Source of the DNA: Cladopsammia gracilis | Taxonomy: Eukaryota > Cnidaria > Anthozoa > Scleractinia > Dendrophylliidae | Length of the DNA stretch: 64,000 nucleotides | NCBI GenBank assembly: GCA_022457155.1 | Contig: JAJGOT010000034.1 | Coordinates: forward strand, 2,031,501-2,095,500 | Direction of reading: 5' to 3' | Shown: piece by piece, positions 1-7,739 of the stretch | Layout of the letters: the number at the start of each line of letters is the position of its first letter | How positions within the stretch are numbered: position 1 is the first letter of the stretch | Notes under the pieces: generated by a model | The model's input: the letters and a program-made list of their open reading frames with translations, nothing else | Databases searched by the model: none | What the model was told of the DNA's origin: nothing | Made by a program: the position numbers and the translations under genes

Positions 1-1158
1 CAAAGTGCTCGAACTGACTAACAGCGCCTTGGTCGTTACGAACGAAGTATATACCGTTTGCTCGATAGTTTGGGTCTTTTCTGTTTGTCACGCGCTCGTC
101 ATCAAACAGGGCTAGATCGGGATCAGGATAGTTGTAATCAGTAGAACTGGGCCCACCATATGCGACCCAAATGTACACATTGCCAAGCCCGTGATTTTTG
201 CCGTATGTGAAACGGAAGTCAGAACTGGGGGCTACTCCGAACTCTTGGCAAATCCTCTTGTATGCGTCGATGTTGAACTTGTTATCTTTCTGGTTGAATG
301 TAGGGTCGTCTGGCAAAGCACTCACGCTCTGTTCCCCACCCAGCTTGTAGAGGATTCGCCTTGTTGTGAAATAGACGTGAAACCTGTAAAATGACCGTAG
401 CTGCGGGGTTAGAGAGAGAGTAGAGTTGTTATCAAACAGAAGGTCACGCGAGATCCCGCAGCCGGTTGTTGCACACCACAGAGCGAAATTCAGTTGTTGT
501 GGCCAGAAACTCATATGCGGGCCGCCGAGCCACTTTCTCCCATATTTCGCGGTTTTGAACGAAATTTGTGTGTCTCTGAAAATGTTTCTGTATTTCGTTG
601 TGAAATAATCAGTTGGCGTGACATAGATCTTTTGCGCTTCATCGTTCAAGACAGAGCCAATCATCATGTCTTTATCGATTGAGGTGGAGAATTCAACAGC
701 AGGGATTGGCTTTTGTGTGTTTCGGTTTAACGTCAACTGATAGGGGAAACCGCCAATATACTCTAAGCCGAGGGCGTCTTTCAGGGCTTGTGTCCAATGT
801 GTGGTATGTCTGAGGGCATAGCCCAGGAGCCTTGCCCCTCTGGGAAAAGCACCACTGCTGAGGCTTTGTGCTTTTCGTCGAAAGAAACTTCTGTTGTAAA
901 TCTTGACATATCAGCGTGCGGGAAACGCCTTTTAAAGTCTGAGATTGCCTTCGCTTTGGCGGCTGTAGAGAGTTTTGCAGCCTCCGGAGAACTCATCCAA
1001 GCCAGTTGCGGATTTACTGCGGGTGGTGTTGTTCTAGGGTGTTGATAAATATTAGGGGGGGGGCTATAAAACGGGGGCGGGGGTCCGTAATCGTGGCCGC
1101 CAATATCCAGGCCGAGATTTGAACCAGGATTAAAACCACCAGGGCGTCTGCCAAACAT
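1..1158 (-). pseudogene. Capsid-type structural gene (candidate major capsid), broken, cut by window edge
   Basis: Read on the minus strand from ATG 1158, chosen because a TTATATAATC promoter-like motif abuts it; the longer start at 1191 would lie inside the AT-rich promoter. The first ~125 residues are Gly/Pro-rich, with a GPPPP run, then reach a stop at 781. From about 840 leftwards a different frame stays open to the window edge for about 270 codons. It carries aromatic, beta-rich segments such as FWPQQLNFALW and SFYRFHVYF. A one-base indel near 835-850 is the likely cause of the break. Position beside penton-like genes and composition suggest the double-jelly-roll major capsid protein. 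This identity is inferred from memory of similar cnidarian sequences and context, not from a search. Confidence 0.5.
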
Positions 1159-1193
1159 GATTATATAAATATAATTTAAATATATATACAATC
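1159..1193. promoter_or_regulatory. Bidirectional AT-only promoter between capsid-type and penton-like genes
   Basis: A 35-bp spacer made almost only of A and T separates two divergent start codons (1158 minus, 1194 plus). The plus side carries TATATAC at 1183-1189, four bases before ATG. The minus side reads TTATATAATC directly before its ATG. It is very short for a host promoter and fits a compact viral genome with its own transcription factors. Confidence 0.6.
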
Positions 1194-1875
1194 ATGGTTA
1201 TGCTAAGAATCTTCACACATTCGAACCCCCACACAATCTACTTCGATCGACGGCTTCCGAAACCGAGTTTCATCCTGCTTATCGCTTTCTGGCTTTATAA
1301 TTCGTGGCATAATTTGAAAGGAGACGGAACAATAACATGGTATACAACTGGCGAAAATAAAAAAGGAACTGTCTTGAAAATACCCGTAGGACATTACACT
1401 ACAGACACTGAAGGATTGGGTAGAGGAGTTATTTAAGGGTCAACCAGTAAAAGTATATATCGTAACCGATGAACCCTTTGCAACAATGCATGTGAAAAAA
1501 CATTTTCCTAATGATGTAGAACTTAGTCCTAATTTGGCTAAATTGTTAGGTATAAGTACTAAATTACAGAGTAATACATACATTAAAAAACTTACATCAC
1601 CAACGATGTATTACGTTCACTGTGATCTTATCGATAAAGAACAAACCTTACTCAACGGAAAGCCTTCAGATGTTTTGGGGATGGCGAAAATTATAGACGG
1701 AGGTTGGGCCAGCTACAATAAGTATGCGTACGCTGAGGACAGAGAAAATGCTGCATATCTTAAAACATCGTCTGGTGAATTTGTAAACAGCTTAACAATT
1801 TCAGTCAAGGGCGAACACGGAGAGCTTTTTGATTTTAATGGCTTACCTTTATTTTTTGAAATAGAAATAATATAA
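1194..1875 (+). pseudogene. Penton-like structural gene, copy 1, frameshifted
   Basis: The 5' part (1194-1436, 80 codons) matches the N-terminus of the next gene, sharing SNPHTIYFD and LYNSW motifs. It stops at 1436. The 3' part (from about 1440; first internal ATG at 1486) matches that gene's C-terminus in another frame, sharing VHCD.ID and NGKPS motifs and an acidic, hydrophobic end. The two parts therefore look like one gene of about 220 codons broken by a frameshift near 1420-1440. Similarity to copy 2 is moderate, so this is an old tandem duplication rather than an assembly duplicate. The product would be a minor capsid or penton-type protein; see the intact copy for reasoning. Confidence 0.65.
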
Positions 1876-1878
1876 AAC

Positions 1879-1885
1879 TATATAC
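1879..1885 (+). promoter_or_regulatory. TATATAC start-proximal motif
   Basis: TATATAC lies three bases before the ATG at 1889 and four bases after the stop of the previous gene. It is one of several such motifs in this block. Confidence 0.5.
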
Positions 1886-1888
1886 ACA

Positions 1889-2560
1889 ATGGTGGTGCTA
1901 ACAATCGTCGCGCCTTCGAACCCTCACACCATCTACTTCGATCACCCGCTTCAGAAACCGAGTTACATACGGCTTCTAGCTTGCTCGCTCTACAATTCGT
2001 GGTATAATTTGAAAGAAAATGGACAAATATCTGTTAAACTAACTGACTCAGCGTACCCAACTTTTGTCAGCATTTCATCTGGTTATTATACTCCAGAGAG
2101 CATGGCAACAACCATAACCGAAAATTTCGCAAAAGAGAATATAGAAGTTCTTGTAGACACACGTACATCTCTTGGTGTTATGAGGATCTTAAACCCAAAA
2201 AATAAATATACATTTACTCTGTCCAATGATCTAAAAGCGCTATTCGGCATTGTCTCCCAAGCTAACTCAAGTATTCTAGTTAGAAAATTTTATTCACAAG
2301 ACACTTACTTTGTTCACTGTGACATTATTGACAAACAACAAAATCTTTTCAACGGAAAACCTTCAAGTGTTTTGGCCAGATTAGATATCGAAGGTAAACC
2401 ATACGAGAAAATTAACTATCAACCAATACAACAGCATGTCTTACGTGACACCTCCTCTGGAGATTATGTAAACAGCATAACACTGTCTGTCAAAGACGTA
2501 GACAATAACCTCTTTGACTTCCATGGACTTTCATTAGAATTTGAACTTGAGATAAATTAA
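1889..2560 (+). CDS. Penton-like (minor capsid) protein, intact copy 2
   Basis: Intact 223-residue ORF with no introns. The start is fixed by the TATATAC motif three bases upstream and by alignment with copy 1. The N-terminus (SNPHTIYFD, residues ~10-18; LYNSWYNL ~33-40) is followed by a SSGYYTPESM segment near residues 65-75. Gly-Tyr-hydroxyl turns of this type are common in penton and fibre-base proteins of Polinton-like viruses. The C-terminal half has VHCDIID (~145) and a repeating beta pattern ending in an acidic strand. No signal peptide or membrane segment is seen. It lies between the capsid-type gene and a membrane protein, consistent with a structural gene cluster. The penton assignment rests on motif style and context, not on a search. 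Confidence 0.6.
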   Translation: MVVLTIVAPSNPHTIYFDHPLQKPSYIRLLACSLYNSWYNLKENGQISVKLTDSAYPTFVSISSGYYTPESMATTITENFAKENIEVLVDTRTSLGVMRILNPKNKYTFTLSNDLKALFGIVSQANSSILVRKFYSQDTYFVHCDIIDKQQNLFNGKPSSVLARLDIEGKPYEKINYQPIQQHVLRDTSSGDYVNSITLSVKDVDNNLFDFHGLSLEFELEIN

Positions 2561-2567
2561 AATATAT

Positions 2568-2574
2568 TATATAC
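2568..2574 (+). promoter_or_regulatory. TATATAC start-proximal motif
   Basis: TATATAC lies five bases before the ATG at 2580, within the 19-bp AT-rich gap after the penton-like gene. Confidence 0.5.
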
Positions 2575-2579
2575 AAACA

Positions 2580-3251
2580 ATGAGCTCGGCTAATGTGTTA
2601 CCATCAGCTCCTGAATACAGCGAAACTCAATCGCTTTACCCAGTCTTATCCAACGGCGAAGACTTCAGACTCAAGAAAATCTCTGACTTGCAAAAGGAGC
2701 TTGAGTCGGAGGCTAATCATTACAGGCAAGTTGCTAAGAAATACAAGCGAACACACACCATTGTTCACGGAACCGCAGTAAGCTTTGGTTTCATTTCTAC
2801 AGGCTTGTCTTCAGCCACAATCGTCACAGCTCTGACCGGAGCCGGGCTCGTCGCCAGCCCTGTTATTGGGGGTGTTGCTGTTATTACAAGTTTTTCAGCG
2901 GCCGGCATCACTTTGTTTAGCAGGCGGCTTGAGAAAAAGATCAGGAAACACGAAAAAATATACACACTCGCCCTTGCTAAACGAAACTCTGTCTTTGAGC
3001 TGGTTTCAAAGGCTCTAACTGACAAGCGAGTCAGTGATTCAGAGTTCAAAATCATCCTCAGTGAGGTAGAAAGGTATTATGAACTAAAGAACGAAATACG
3101 GTCTGGTGTAGCAAAGACCACCAAAGTAAACAAGGAAACTAAAACTCCAGATCTTGAAAAACTCAGAGGCGAGCTTCGCAAAGAAGTAAAAGAAGAATTT
3201 CAAAAAAAAAATCGTCTTGCTGCCGTGTCCAAGTCGGATTTGAAAGAGTAA
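2580..3251 (+). CDS. Predicted virion membrane protein with hydrophobic hairpin
   Basis: This is a 223-residue ORF. Residues 1-22 are polar with APEY; ~32-62 are charged and helical. A long stretch poor in charges (~64-112) rich in Gly, Ala, Ser, Thr, Val and Ile could form two membrane segments joined by a GAG/SPVIGG turn. A basic helix follows (RRLEKKIRKHEK, ~115-126). The C-terminal third is lysine- and glutamate-rich and probably coiled-coil. No family is recognised. Its place in the structural cluster suggests an internal membrane or minor virion protein, which is inference only. Confidence 0.6.
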   Translation: MSSANVLPSAPEYSETQSLYPVLSNGEDFRLKKISDLQKELESEANHYRQVAKKYKRTHTIVHGTAVSFGFISTGLSSATIVTALTGAGLVASPVIGGVAVITSFSAAGITLFSRRLEKKIRKHEKIYTLALAKRNSVFELVSKALTDKRVSDSEFKIILSEVERYYELKNEIRSGVAKTTKVNKETKTPDLEKLRGELRKEVKEEFQKKNRLAAVSKSDLKE

Positions 3252-3261
3252 ACTCGGGTTT

Positions 3262-3793
3262 CTCGCTTTCTATAACAAAAGAACGCAATTGTGTGACAAA
3301 GCGTGACACATGACGTGACATTGTGCGTGACTGTCACGCGTGACATTGCGTGACACATAACGAAAAGGGACAAAACCCTAGTCAGGGGGTGCTCTGGCGG
3401 CTGTTTCGTTTGCCTAGCCTAGGCTAGGACTTTAACTCCTGACAGGGGAGTTGTCGTTGCCCATTTAGCCTCTGGGAGCGAGGGCGAGTTCTCCTAGGAG
3501 ATCCCCCTGTATCAGTTGGGCCGGGGCTGGTTCACCAGGGGGTCACTAACTGACTCAGCAACCCCACTACCCCTGGTCTGAGACATCGCATTAGCCGTAA
3601 GCAGGATTCAGTGGGGGCCAACCACACCTCCCTGAGCTATACCGAATTACAGACTTAATATAATATATGGTGCGAAAAGGTCTTTTATATTCGAGCAAGT
3701 TGCCTTGCTTTCACATGTGGTAACTCATAAAGAACTACGCATGCGCAAATGATGTGTGACCAATTGAATATTTTGTAATTTCTACTTGTAAAC
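3262..3793 (+). promoter_or_regulatory. Long intergenic region rich in TGACA repeats and small palindromes
   Basis: This 530-bp gap is much the longest in the viral block. Bases 3292-3358 carry GTGACA/GTCAC words many times. A 16-bp perfect palindrome, CCTAGCCTAGGCTAGG, lies near 3412-3427. Small hairpins follow, such as ACTCC..GGAGT near 3436-3451 and CTCCTAGGAG near 3491-3500. The part 3360-3640 is GC-rich. The last 130 bp are AT-rich with TATAATATATGG near 3658-3669. No ORF of note is seen. It could be a replication origin, a structured noncoding RNA or a control region for the VLTF3-like gene. Confidence 0.4.
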
Positions 3794-4579
3794 ATGAATG
3801 CTAAACTTCACAAACGCTTCAATGATTCTGAAACCTTCTACGAGGCTGAACTTTATAAACGCTTCAACGAACAAATCTCTGCCGTCAGATGTATGGATGA
3901 AAATAATAAATACAAGACTCAACTAGAGCGCTTGGATCTAAAGCACAAATTCATCCGGCTGCAAGGCTTCTATGGCAGTGATTACAGACCTGAGTTTTTA
4001 CGCGCACAACTACAAGAGAAACTCCAAAGCATCTTTGAATCTCTTTCTTTGACCGCTAGACAAGAACAAATCCAGCGGTATCGAGAAAACAGTTTTGTGT
4101 TCATTTTAAACAGAACAAACAAAAATATAAAATCATGTCAAAGCTGTGGAGGATATTTTACACTCATGTCTGAATCCATAGAAGTTGTCTGCAATAACTG
4201 CAGCCGAATTGAACTACTAGACGACGTTGCCTTTTCTCGTGTAGACCTTTACAACAGAGGAAAAGATCTAGGCACAAAAAATTATAATTTCAAATATCGG
4301 CTTAATCTGTTATTCAGAAATAAATCTCCGAGGTTAACCGATGACGAAATTAAACAAACTGTCTATGTTTACACAAACGTGAAACCTCATCTACCTAACA
4401 ACACGGCATATAATTTCGCAATTCATAAAATCTTGGCCCTAATTCTGCCAGAGGGCCCAAGAAAACAGAAACTTTTATCTTACATACGGCTTCCGAGGCA
4501 ATCTATGTGTCTAAAATACGAGCCGTATTGGCAGGCAGCAATTCAGGCTGAAGAAATTGCTCCGCTAACTTATTCATAA
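3794..4579 (+). CDS. VLTF3-like late transcription factor
   Basis: A 261-residue protein. A zinc ribbon is formed by C115-x2-C118 and C133-x2-C136. It is followed by an NYNFKYRLNLLF segment (~163-174) that resembles the YKRxNHFxxxL signature after the zinc ribbon of poxvirus-type VLTF3 proteins. The C-terminal part (~225-250; LPRQSMCLKYEPYW) also fits the family's ending. In poxviruses and relatives this factor activates late gene transcription. The N-terminus has a short internal repeat (LHKRFND / LYKRFNE) and is probably helical. It lacks the TATATAC motif found before the other genes (CTTGTAAAC precedes its ATG), as expected if it belongs to an earlier class than those it would activate. 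It converges with the exonuclease gene 14 bp away. The call is from motif reading only. Confidence 0.6.
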   Translation: MNAKLHKRFNDSETFYEAELYKRFNEQISAVRCMDENNKYKTQLERLDLKHKFIRLQGFYGSDYRPEFLRAQLQEKLQSIFESLSLTARQEQIQRYRENSFVFILNRTNKNIKSCQSCGGYFTLMSESIEVVCNNCSRIELLDDVAFSRVDLYNRGKDLGTKNYNFKYRLNLLFRNKSPRLTDDEIKQTVYVYTNVKPHLPNNTAYNFAIHKILALILPEGPRKQKLLSYIRLPRQSMCLKYEPYWQAAIQAEEIAPLTYS

Positions 4580-4593
4580 GGAATACCTCAACT

Positions 4594-5781
4594 TTAGAAG
4601 TGTCGTCGCGCATTGATCTTGCGACGCTGAATGCCCTCTGTCGAGGAACTTTGCTTTCCGAGATCTGGAGTTAGCGTTGCCGCTTTCTCATTCAGAAAGG
4701 CTTCCAACAAGGCACTGTCATCGCCGATGTTGTCTTCAAAAGTTTCACCAGGTATGAGTTGTTTTTGGTTTGATAAATTTTCATGTATTTTTTTGCGAAG
4801 CCTTGCCAAGTTCTCGTGAAAGCGCTCGACCTTCGGTTGAATACTGTTCAAGAACCCCTCGTGCTTGACAATTTGAAGCTCTGTTGAATCCCTCAATTTC
4901 CATGCAAACAATGCAACCGGCTTCGGGCCCTCGTCTGGAGCAAGGAGAGCCTTTTTCATTATATTGTACCGCAAAAACTCCTCGTCTCCGTACTGTTTGC
5001 TGAACGACATTCTGACCGCACCGTAAGAACACCATAGGTCTTTCTCGGCTATTGAAGTCATTATTTGCTCAAATGTTTGTGTTTGTTTAAGAGCGCCAAT
5101 ATCAATAAGTTCGGCTTGATTGCGTGTTAGCTTGTGTTTTGAAAACAAATAACAGATGCCCCAAGCAAGCGCTGTGTGCCCTTTTGTCTGGTGAATATTT
5201 CCGCCGTTTAAAAGATTATTATGATTCAAACTTGGCTCTATCTGTTGTAGAGAGCACATTCTGAAGTAAGAATCAACGAAAAGGCCTTTGTTGACCATAG
5301 ATCCGCTAAAACAAAGACCCGTTTGTAGCTGGGTTGCATAATAACTAGGCACTCGAGACATAGCTATTTTACGCTTGAAAGGGCACTTAAACTCCAAAAG
5401 AATTACATTGTTTTCTTTGTCAAGGTAATAGCCATCAGGGCTGCATGTTACCTTTCGATATAGTGGGTGGTCTGTTGCTAGATTGAGGAATATAGAATGC
5501 GCAAAAACTTTAACACAATGCTTCTGCTCAAAGTATTTGCGAGCGAGCGGTTCGAACAGATTGCCCCAGGTACAGGCCGTATTATTGTGCATGTCGGCTG
5601 GCTGTATTTTCTTTAAGAGCAAGCTCTGTGGTGTTTCAAATGGCGAATCGCCTGTCAAGGCTGCAATTTCGGATGCCCCAATAGTATTTTGCCGATAGCT
5701 CACCCAGTCGGCGCTCTTTTGTTTCAGACCAGTGTTCCTCGATTTGAGAAAGTTCAAGAACAATTGTGTTGTCGTCATCAT
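4594..5781 (-). CDS. YqaJ-family (lambda exonuclease-like) viral recombinase nuclease
   Basis: 395 residues. Family motifs are clear: IGASEIAALTG (~34-44), WGNLFEPLA (~72-80), SPDGYY with acidic D116, LLEFKCP with E130-x-K132, and YYATQLQTGL (~147-156). These supply the D...ExK metal-binding site and the Gln motif of PD-(D/E)XK alkaline exonucleases. Such enzymes digest 5' strands at double-strand ends and, with an annealing protein, serve recombination-dependent replication or genome-end processing. The ~200-residue C-terminal extension is unassigned and ends basic. The start at 5781 overlaps the stop of the zinc-finger gene upstream (ATGA overlap). GTATATCA directly before ATG lies inside that gene's last codons. 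The frame is intact. Confidence 0.85.
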   Translation of the reverse strand: MMTTTQLFLNFLKSRNTGLKQKSADWVSYRQNTIGASEIAALTGDSPFETPQSLLLKKIQPADMHNNTACTWGNLFEPLARKYFEQKHCVKVFAHSIFLNLATDHPLYRKVTCSPDGYYLDKENNVILLEFKCPFKRKIAMSRVPSYYATQLQTGLCFSGSMVNKGLFVDSYFRMCSLQQIEPSLNHNNLLNGGNIHQTKGHTALAWGICYLFSKHKLTRNQAELIDIGALKQTQTFEQIMTSIAEKDLWCSYGAVRMSFSKQYGDEEFLRYNIMKKALLAPDEGPKPVALFAWKLRDSTELQIVKHEGFLNSIQPKVERFHENLARLRKKIHENLSNQKQLIPGETFEDNIGDDSALLEAFLNEKAATLTPDLGKQSSSTEGIQRRKINARRHF

Positions 5782-6308
5782 TGATATACGAAGGGCAAGG
5801 GTTTATTCAATTGGTAAAAACCGAGCAACTCTGTTCGAAACGCTGCGAGCGGTGTTTTACCTTCGATGAAATCCGCAACAAAGCTTGCATTACGGATCCT
5901 GTGTAAAGGGTCAAGATCATTCAAGGTTATAGAGGGTTTTTGTTCTTGCTCTTGCTCATCAGGCCATGCATTCAGCTCATGCTGGCTGATGTTTGAGTTT
6001 GCAAGGACATCTCGAATAACCACCGGTGGTGGCGGTGGCAAACCCCCCTCATGTATGGGAAAAACTCGATTGTTTTCAAAGCGAAACCAGAGTGTTCGTC
6101 TGATATATTCAACCCCTCGGTAAGGGATTGGTGATTGTGGCAAAACCCCCTCAGGCTCGTGAAGAACTCGACGGTTTCTTCTAAAGATCGGGCAGCCCTT
6201 ATTCATATGATTATAAAACGTTGACACGCAAACCATTCGCTGACAGTCAGGGCAGGGGAGTTTTGAATTACTTGCCTTCAGTTGGCGAGCAAAGAGTAGC
6301 ATAGGCAT
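5778..6308 (-). CDS. Single zinc-finger viral protein
   Basis: I start it at ATG 6308 (176 residues) because GTATAC lies three bases before it; an in-frame ATG at 6338 would place the motif inside the gene. Residues ~13-40 form one CPDCxx...HMNKGCP finger (C-x2-C...H...C). A Pro/Leu-rich middle with a PPPPP run and an acidic E/Q-rich patch follow. The finger ending (KGCP) matches the second finger of the next protein, suggesting a shared origin. Role unknown; a DNA-binding or regulatory protein is plausible. The stop overlaps the exonuclease start. Confidence 0.65.
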   Translation of the reverse strand: MPMLLFARQLKASNSKLPCPDCQRMVCVSTFYNHMNKGCPIFRRNRRVLHEPEGVLPQSPIPYRGVEYIRRTLWFRFENNRVFPIHEGGLPPPPPVVIRDVLANSNISQHELNAWPDEQEQEQKPSITLNDLDPLHRIRNASFVADFIEGKTPLAAFRTELLGFYQLNKPLPFVYQ

Positions 6309-6317
6309 CGTGTATAC
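6309..6317 (-). promoter_or_regulatory. GTATAC start-proximal motif
   Basis: On the minus strand GTATACACG directly precedes ATG 6308, a variant of the TATATAC motif at the same spacing. Confidence 0.45.
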
Positions 6318-6338
6318 AAGGGGTAAGCGTTTCTTCAA

Positions 6339-6638
6339 TTAAAAAACTTCGACCCCAGTTGGACAGCCATTTTTTAAGTGTTTGTAAATCGTTGATCTAG
6401 ACACTCTTCGCTTGCAGCCGAAACAAACCTCTTTCGGTCGTGGTTCTGTTCGCAGATTCTTACAAGCGTATTTTTGATGCTCAACAAGAGAATGCCCTTG
6501 TGTGAAATTTAAACCGCAATGTCTGCAAGGGTTGTATTCGAACGTCCCTTTGTTCTTTGCATATAAGTCGTCACCTTCTTTCATCTCAATTCCCCGCATT
6601 TTCAAAAATGCAACAGCAGTCATTGCGGGTTGCGCCAT
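6339..6638 (-). CDS. Small protein with two zinc fingers
   Basis: This ORF encodes 99 residues. Two adjacent fingers are visible: CRHCGLNFTQGHSLVEHQ..C (~38-59) and CFGCKRRVSRSTIYKHLKNGCP (~73-94). Both have the C-x2-C...H...C pattern. It is the gene nearest the terminal palindrome and is transcribed away from it. TATATAC lies three bases before the start. No named family is recognised. It may be a truncated relative of the neighbouring zinc-finger protein, which shares the second finger type. Confidence 0.65.
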   Translation of the reverse strand: MAQPAMTAVAFLKMRGIEMKEGDDLYAKNKGTFEYNPCRHCGLNFTQGHSLVEHQKYACKNLRTEPRPKEVCFGCKRRVSRSTIYKHLKNGCPTGVEVF

Positions 6639-6641
6639 TGC

Positions 6642-6648
6642 GTATATA
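6642..6648 (-). promoter_or_regulatory. TATATAC start-proximal motif
   Basis: On the minus strand TATATAC lies three bases (GCA) before ATG 6638. Confidence 0.5.
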
Positions 6649-6731
6649 CAAGGTTTTTACATTTCTTCAATTGGTTATGTCTAGCTTGCCGTTGCGGAGC
6701 CTCTTACGGGGTTTGAGGGAGGGGTACGTAT

Positions 6732-6913
6732 AGTAGTTGGTGAGGGCAGGACTCAAATACCGTTTTTCAGATCCCTAAATAAGCCGCCAAACGCCCGAGT
6801 TACCGGGCCCCCAGGGCGAATGCAATGAGACCTGGGGGCCCGGTAACTCGGGCGTTTGGCGGCTTATTTAGGGATCTGAAAAACGGTATTTGAGCCATCC
6901 CTCACCAACTACT
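6732..6913. repeat. 182-bp imperfect palindrome, candidate viral terminal hairpin
   Basis: The arm 6732-6815 is the reverse complement of 6831-6913, with a 15-base loop (6816-6830). Pairing is perfect for about 65 bp next to the loop. One small mismatch bubble (5 bases against 4, near 6748-6752 and 6895-6898) breaks it, then about 15 more bases pair. The inner stem is GC-rich (CCGGGCCCCCAGG). It lies about 95 bp outside the last viral gene, and no virus-like gene follows. A host foldback element is the alternative. Confidence 0.8.
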
Positions 6914-7567
6914 GTTTGTGAGTCAGCGTACTACTTGAGTGCGTGCCGATAATATATATAGATGGGCTGAGCCTAACAGCGAAGCTCTCTGAACAGAAAA
7001 CTGATGATAAGCTTATCTAAGGTGGAAAGTCGGAAACACAAGAATTAAGATTGACGACCGGACTATTTTTCAGCTCGTGAGCTCGCCCTGCATGACGTCG
7101 TACGCACCCGCGAGCTAACCCTGCACGATGTTTGTACGCTGGCACCTGCGAGCTTACCCTGCACGACGTTGTACGCGCCCGCGAAACATTCCGCAAGCCA
7201 TGACCATGAAAAATGACGGGCATGGTACCATGAGTCTAGAGCTCCGCCACGATGCATGGTGTGGAATTTTTACAACAACTTCTCGAGGTTTTTGTTGAAT
7301 TTTTACACTTATTTTCTGCAAGTTATAAAATTTACCAACCTTCAAAGCGCTTAATGGATTAGCGCCATGCTATATCACAGATCTTTTAACTACAATCCTT
7401 CAAGGGCTGTCTTCGTTCTCGTAATAAGAATTTGCTCGTTAAACCTGTGTTTAACCTAAAGATTTATGGTGGGCGTTCATTCGCAGTTGCTGCTTCTCTA
7501 CTATGGAACTTATTGACAGATGACAGTAACAACTGCACTATGGTGGACAATTTTAAGTCAAACTTAA
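6914..7567. other. Gene-free flank; carries a dispersed repeat
   Basis: No gene is seen. Bases ~7080-7235 hold GC-richer, partly tandem sequence (GCGAGCT..CCCTGCACGA units). A 27-bp stretch at about 7196-7222 recurs inverted near 35507-35533 beside similar GCGGGCGCGT sequence, so this is a dispersed repeat. If the hairpin is the virus end, host sequence begins here. Confidence 0.4.
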
Positions 7568-7655
7568 TACTATTCACACTGCATACATTAAAGTAACGCA
7601 TATAAGATTAGTACACATGAATAAATTATCACTTTGGCTCAACTGCAGTGCGGCG
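7568..7655 (+). repeat. 88-bp segment duplicated at 10954-11041
   Basis: The sequence from TACTATTCACACTGCATACA to AACTGCAGTGCGGCG is found again, apparently without change, at 10954-11041. The flanks differ on both sides except for short microhomology. Confidence 0.85.
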
Positions 7656-7739
7656 TGGTTGTGCGCTGACGCGTCGAAGGATTTCTTTTGCCTCTTCGTT
7701 CCCCTCTTCTATTTTCTGATAGCAGACGTATAATATCCA

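Larger units (their letters stand above)
1..6913. mobile_element. Right part of an endogenous DNA-virus-like element
   Basis: Eight intronless genes or gene remnants are packed into 6.6 kb with gaps mostly under 35 bases, unlike the intron-split host genes further right. Order: capsid-type gene (minus), two penton-like copies, a membrane protein and a VLTF3-like gene (plus), then convergent YqaJ exonuclease and two zinc-finger genes (minus). A large palindrome at 6732-6913 follows directly. VLTF3-like factors, double-jelly-roll capsids and YqaJ nucleases are known from large and mid-size eukaryotic DNA viruses and Polinton-like elements. The left end is outside the window, so polymerase, ATPase, protease and integrase cannot be checked. 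At least two genes are frameshifted, which suggests an old integrated copy. Assignment to a named virus family is not possible from what is visible. Confidence 0.75.

Noticed and set aside
781..1045. Plus-strand ORF at 788-1045 opposite the capsid-type gene
   Set aside because: It is the shadow of the minus-strand reading frame.
1..6913. Bacterial or phage contamination
   Set aside because: No ribosome binding sites; the promoter style, VLTF3-like factor and capsid-type genes point to a eukaryotic virus, and the sequence runs on into animal repeats.
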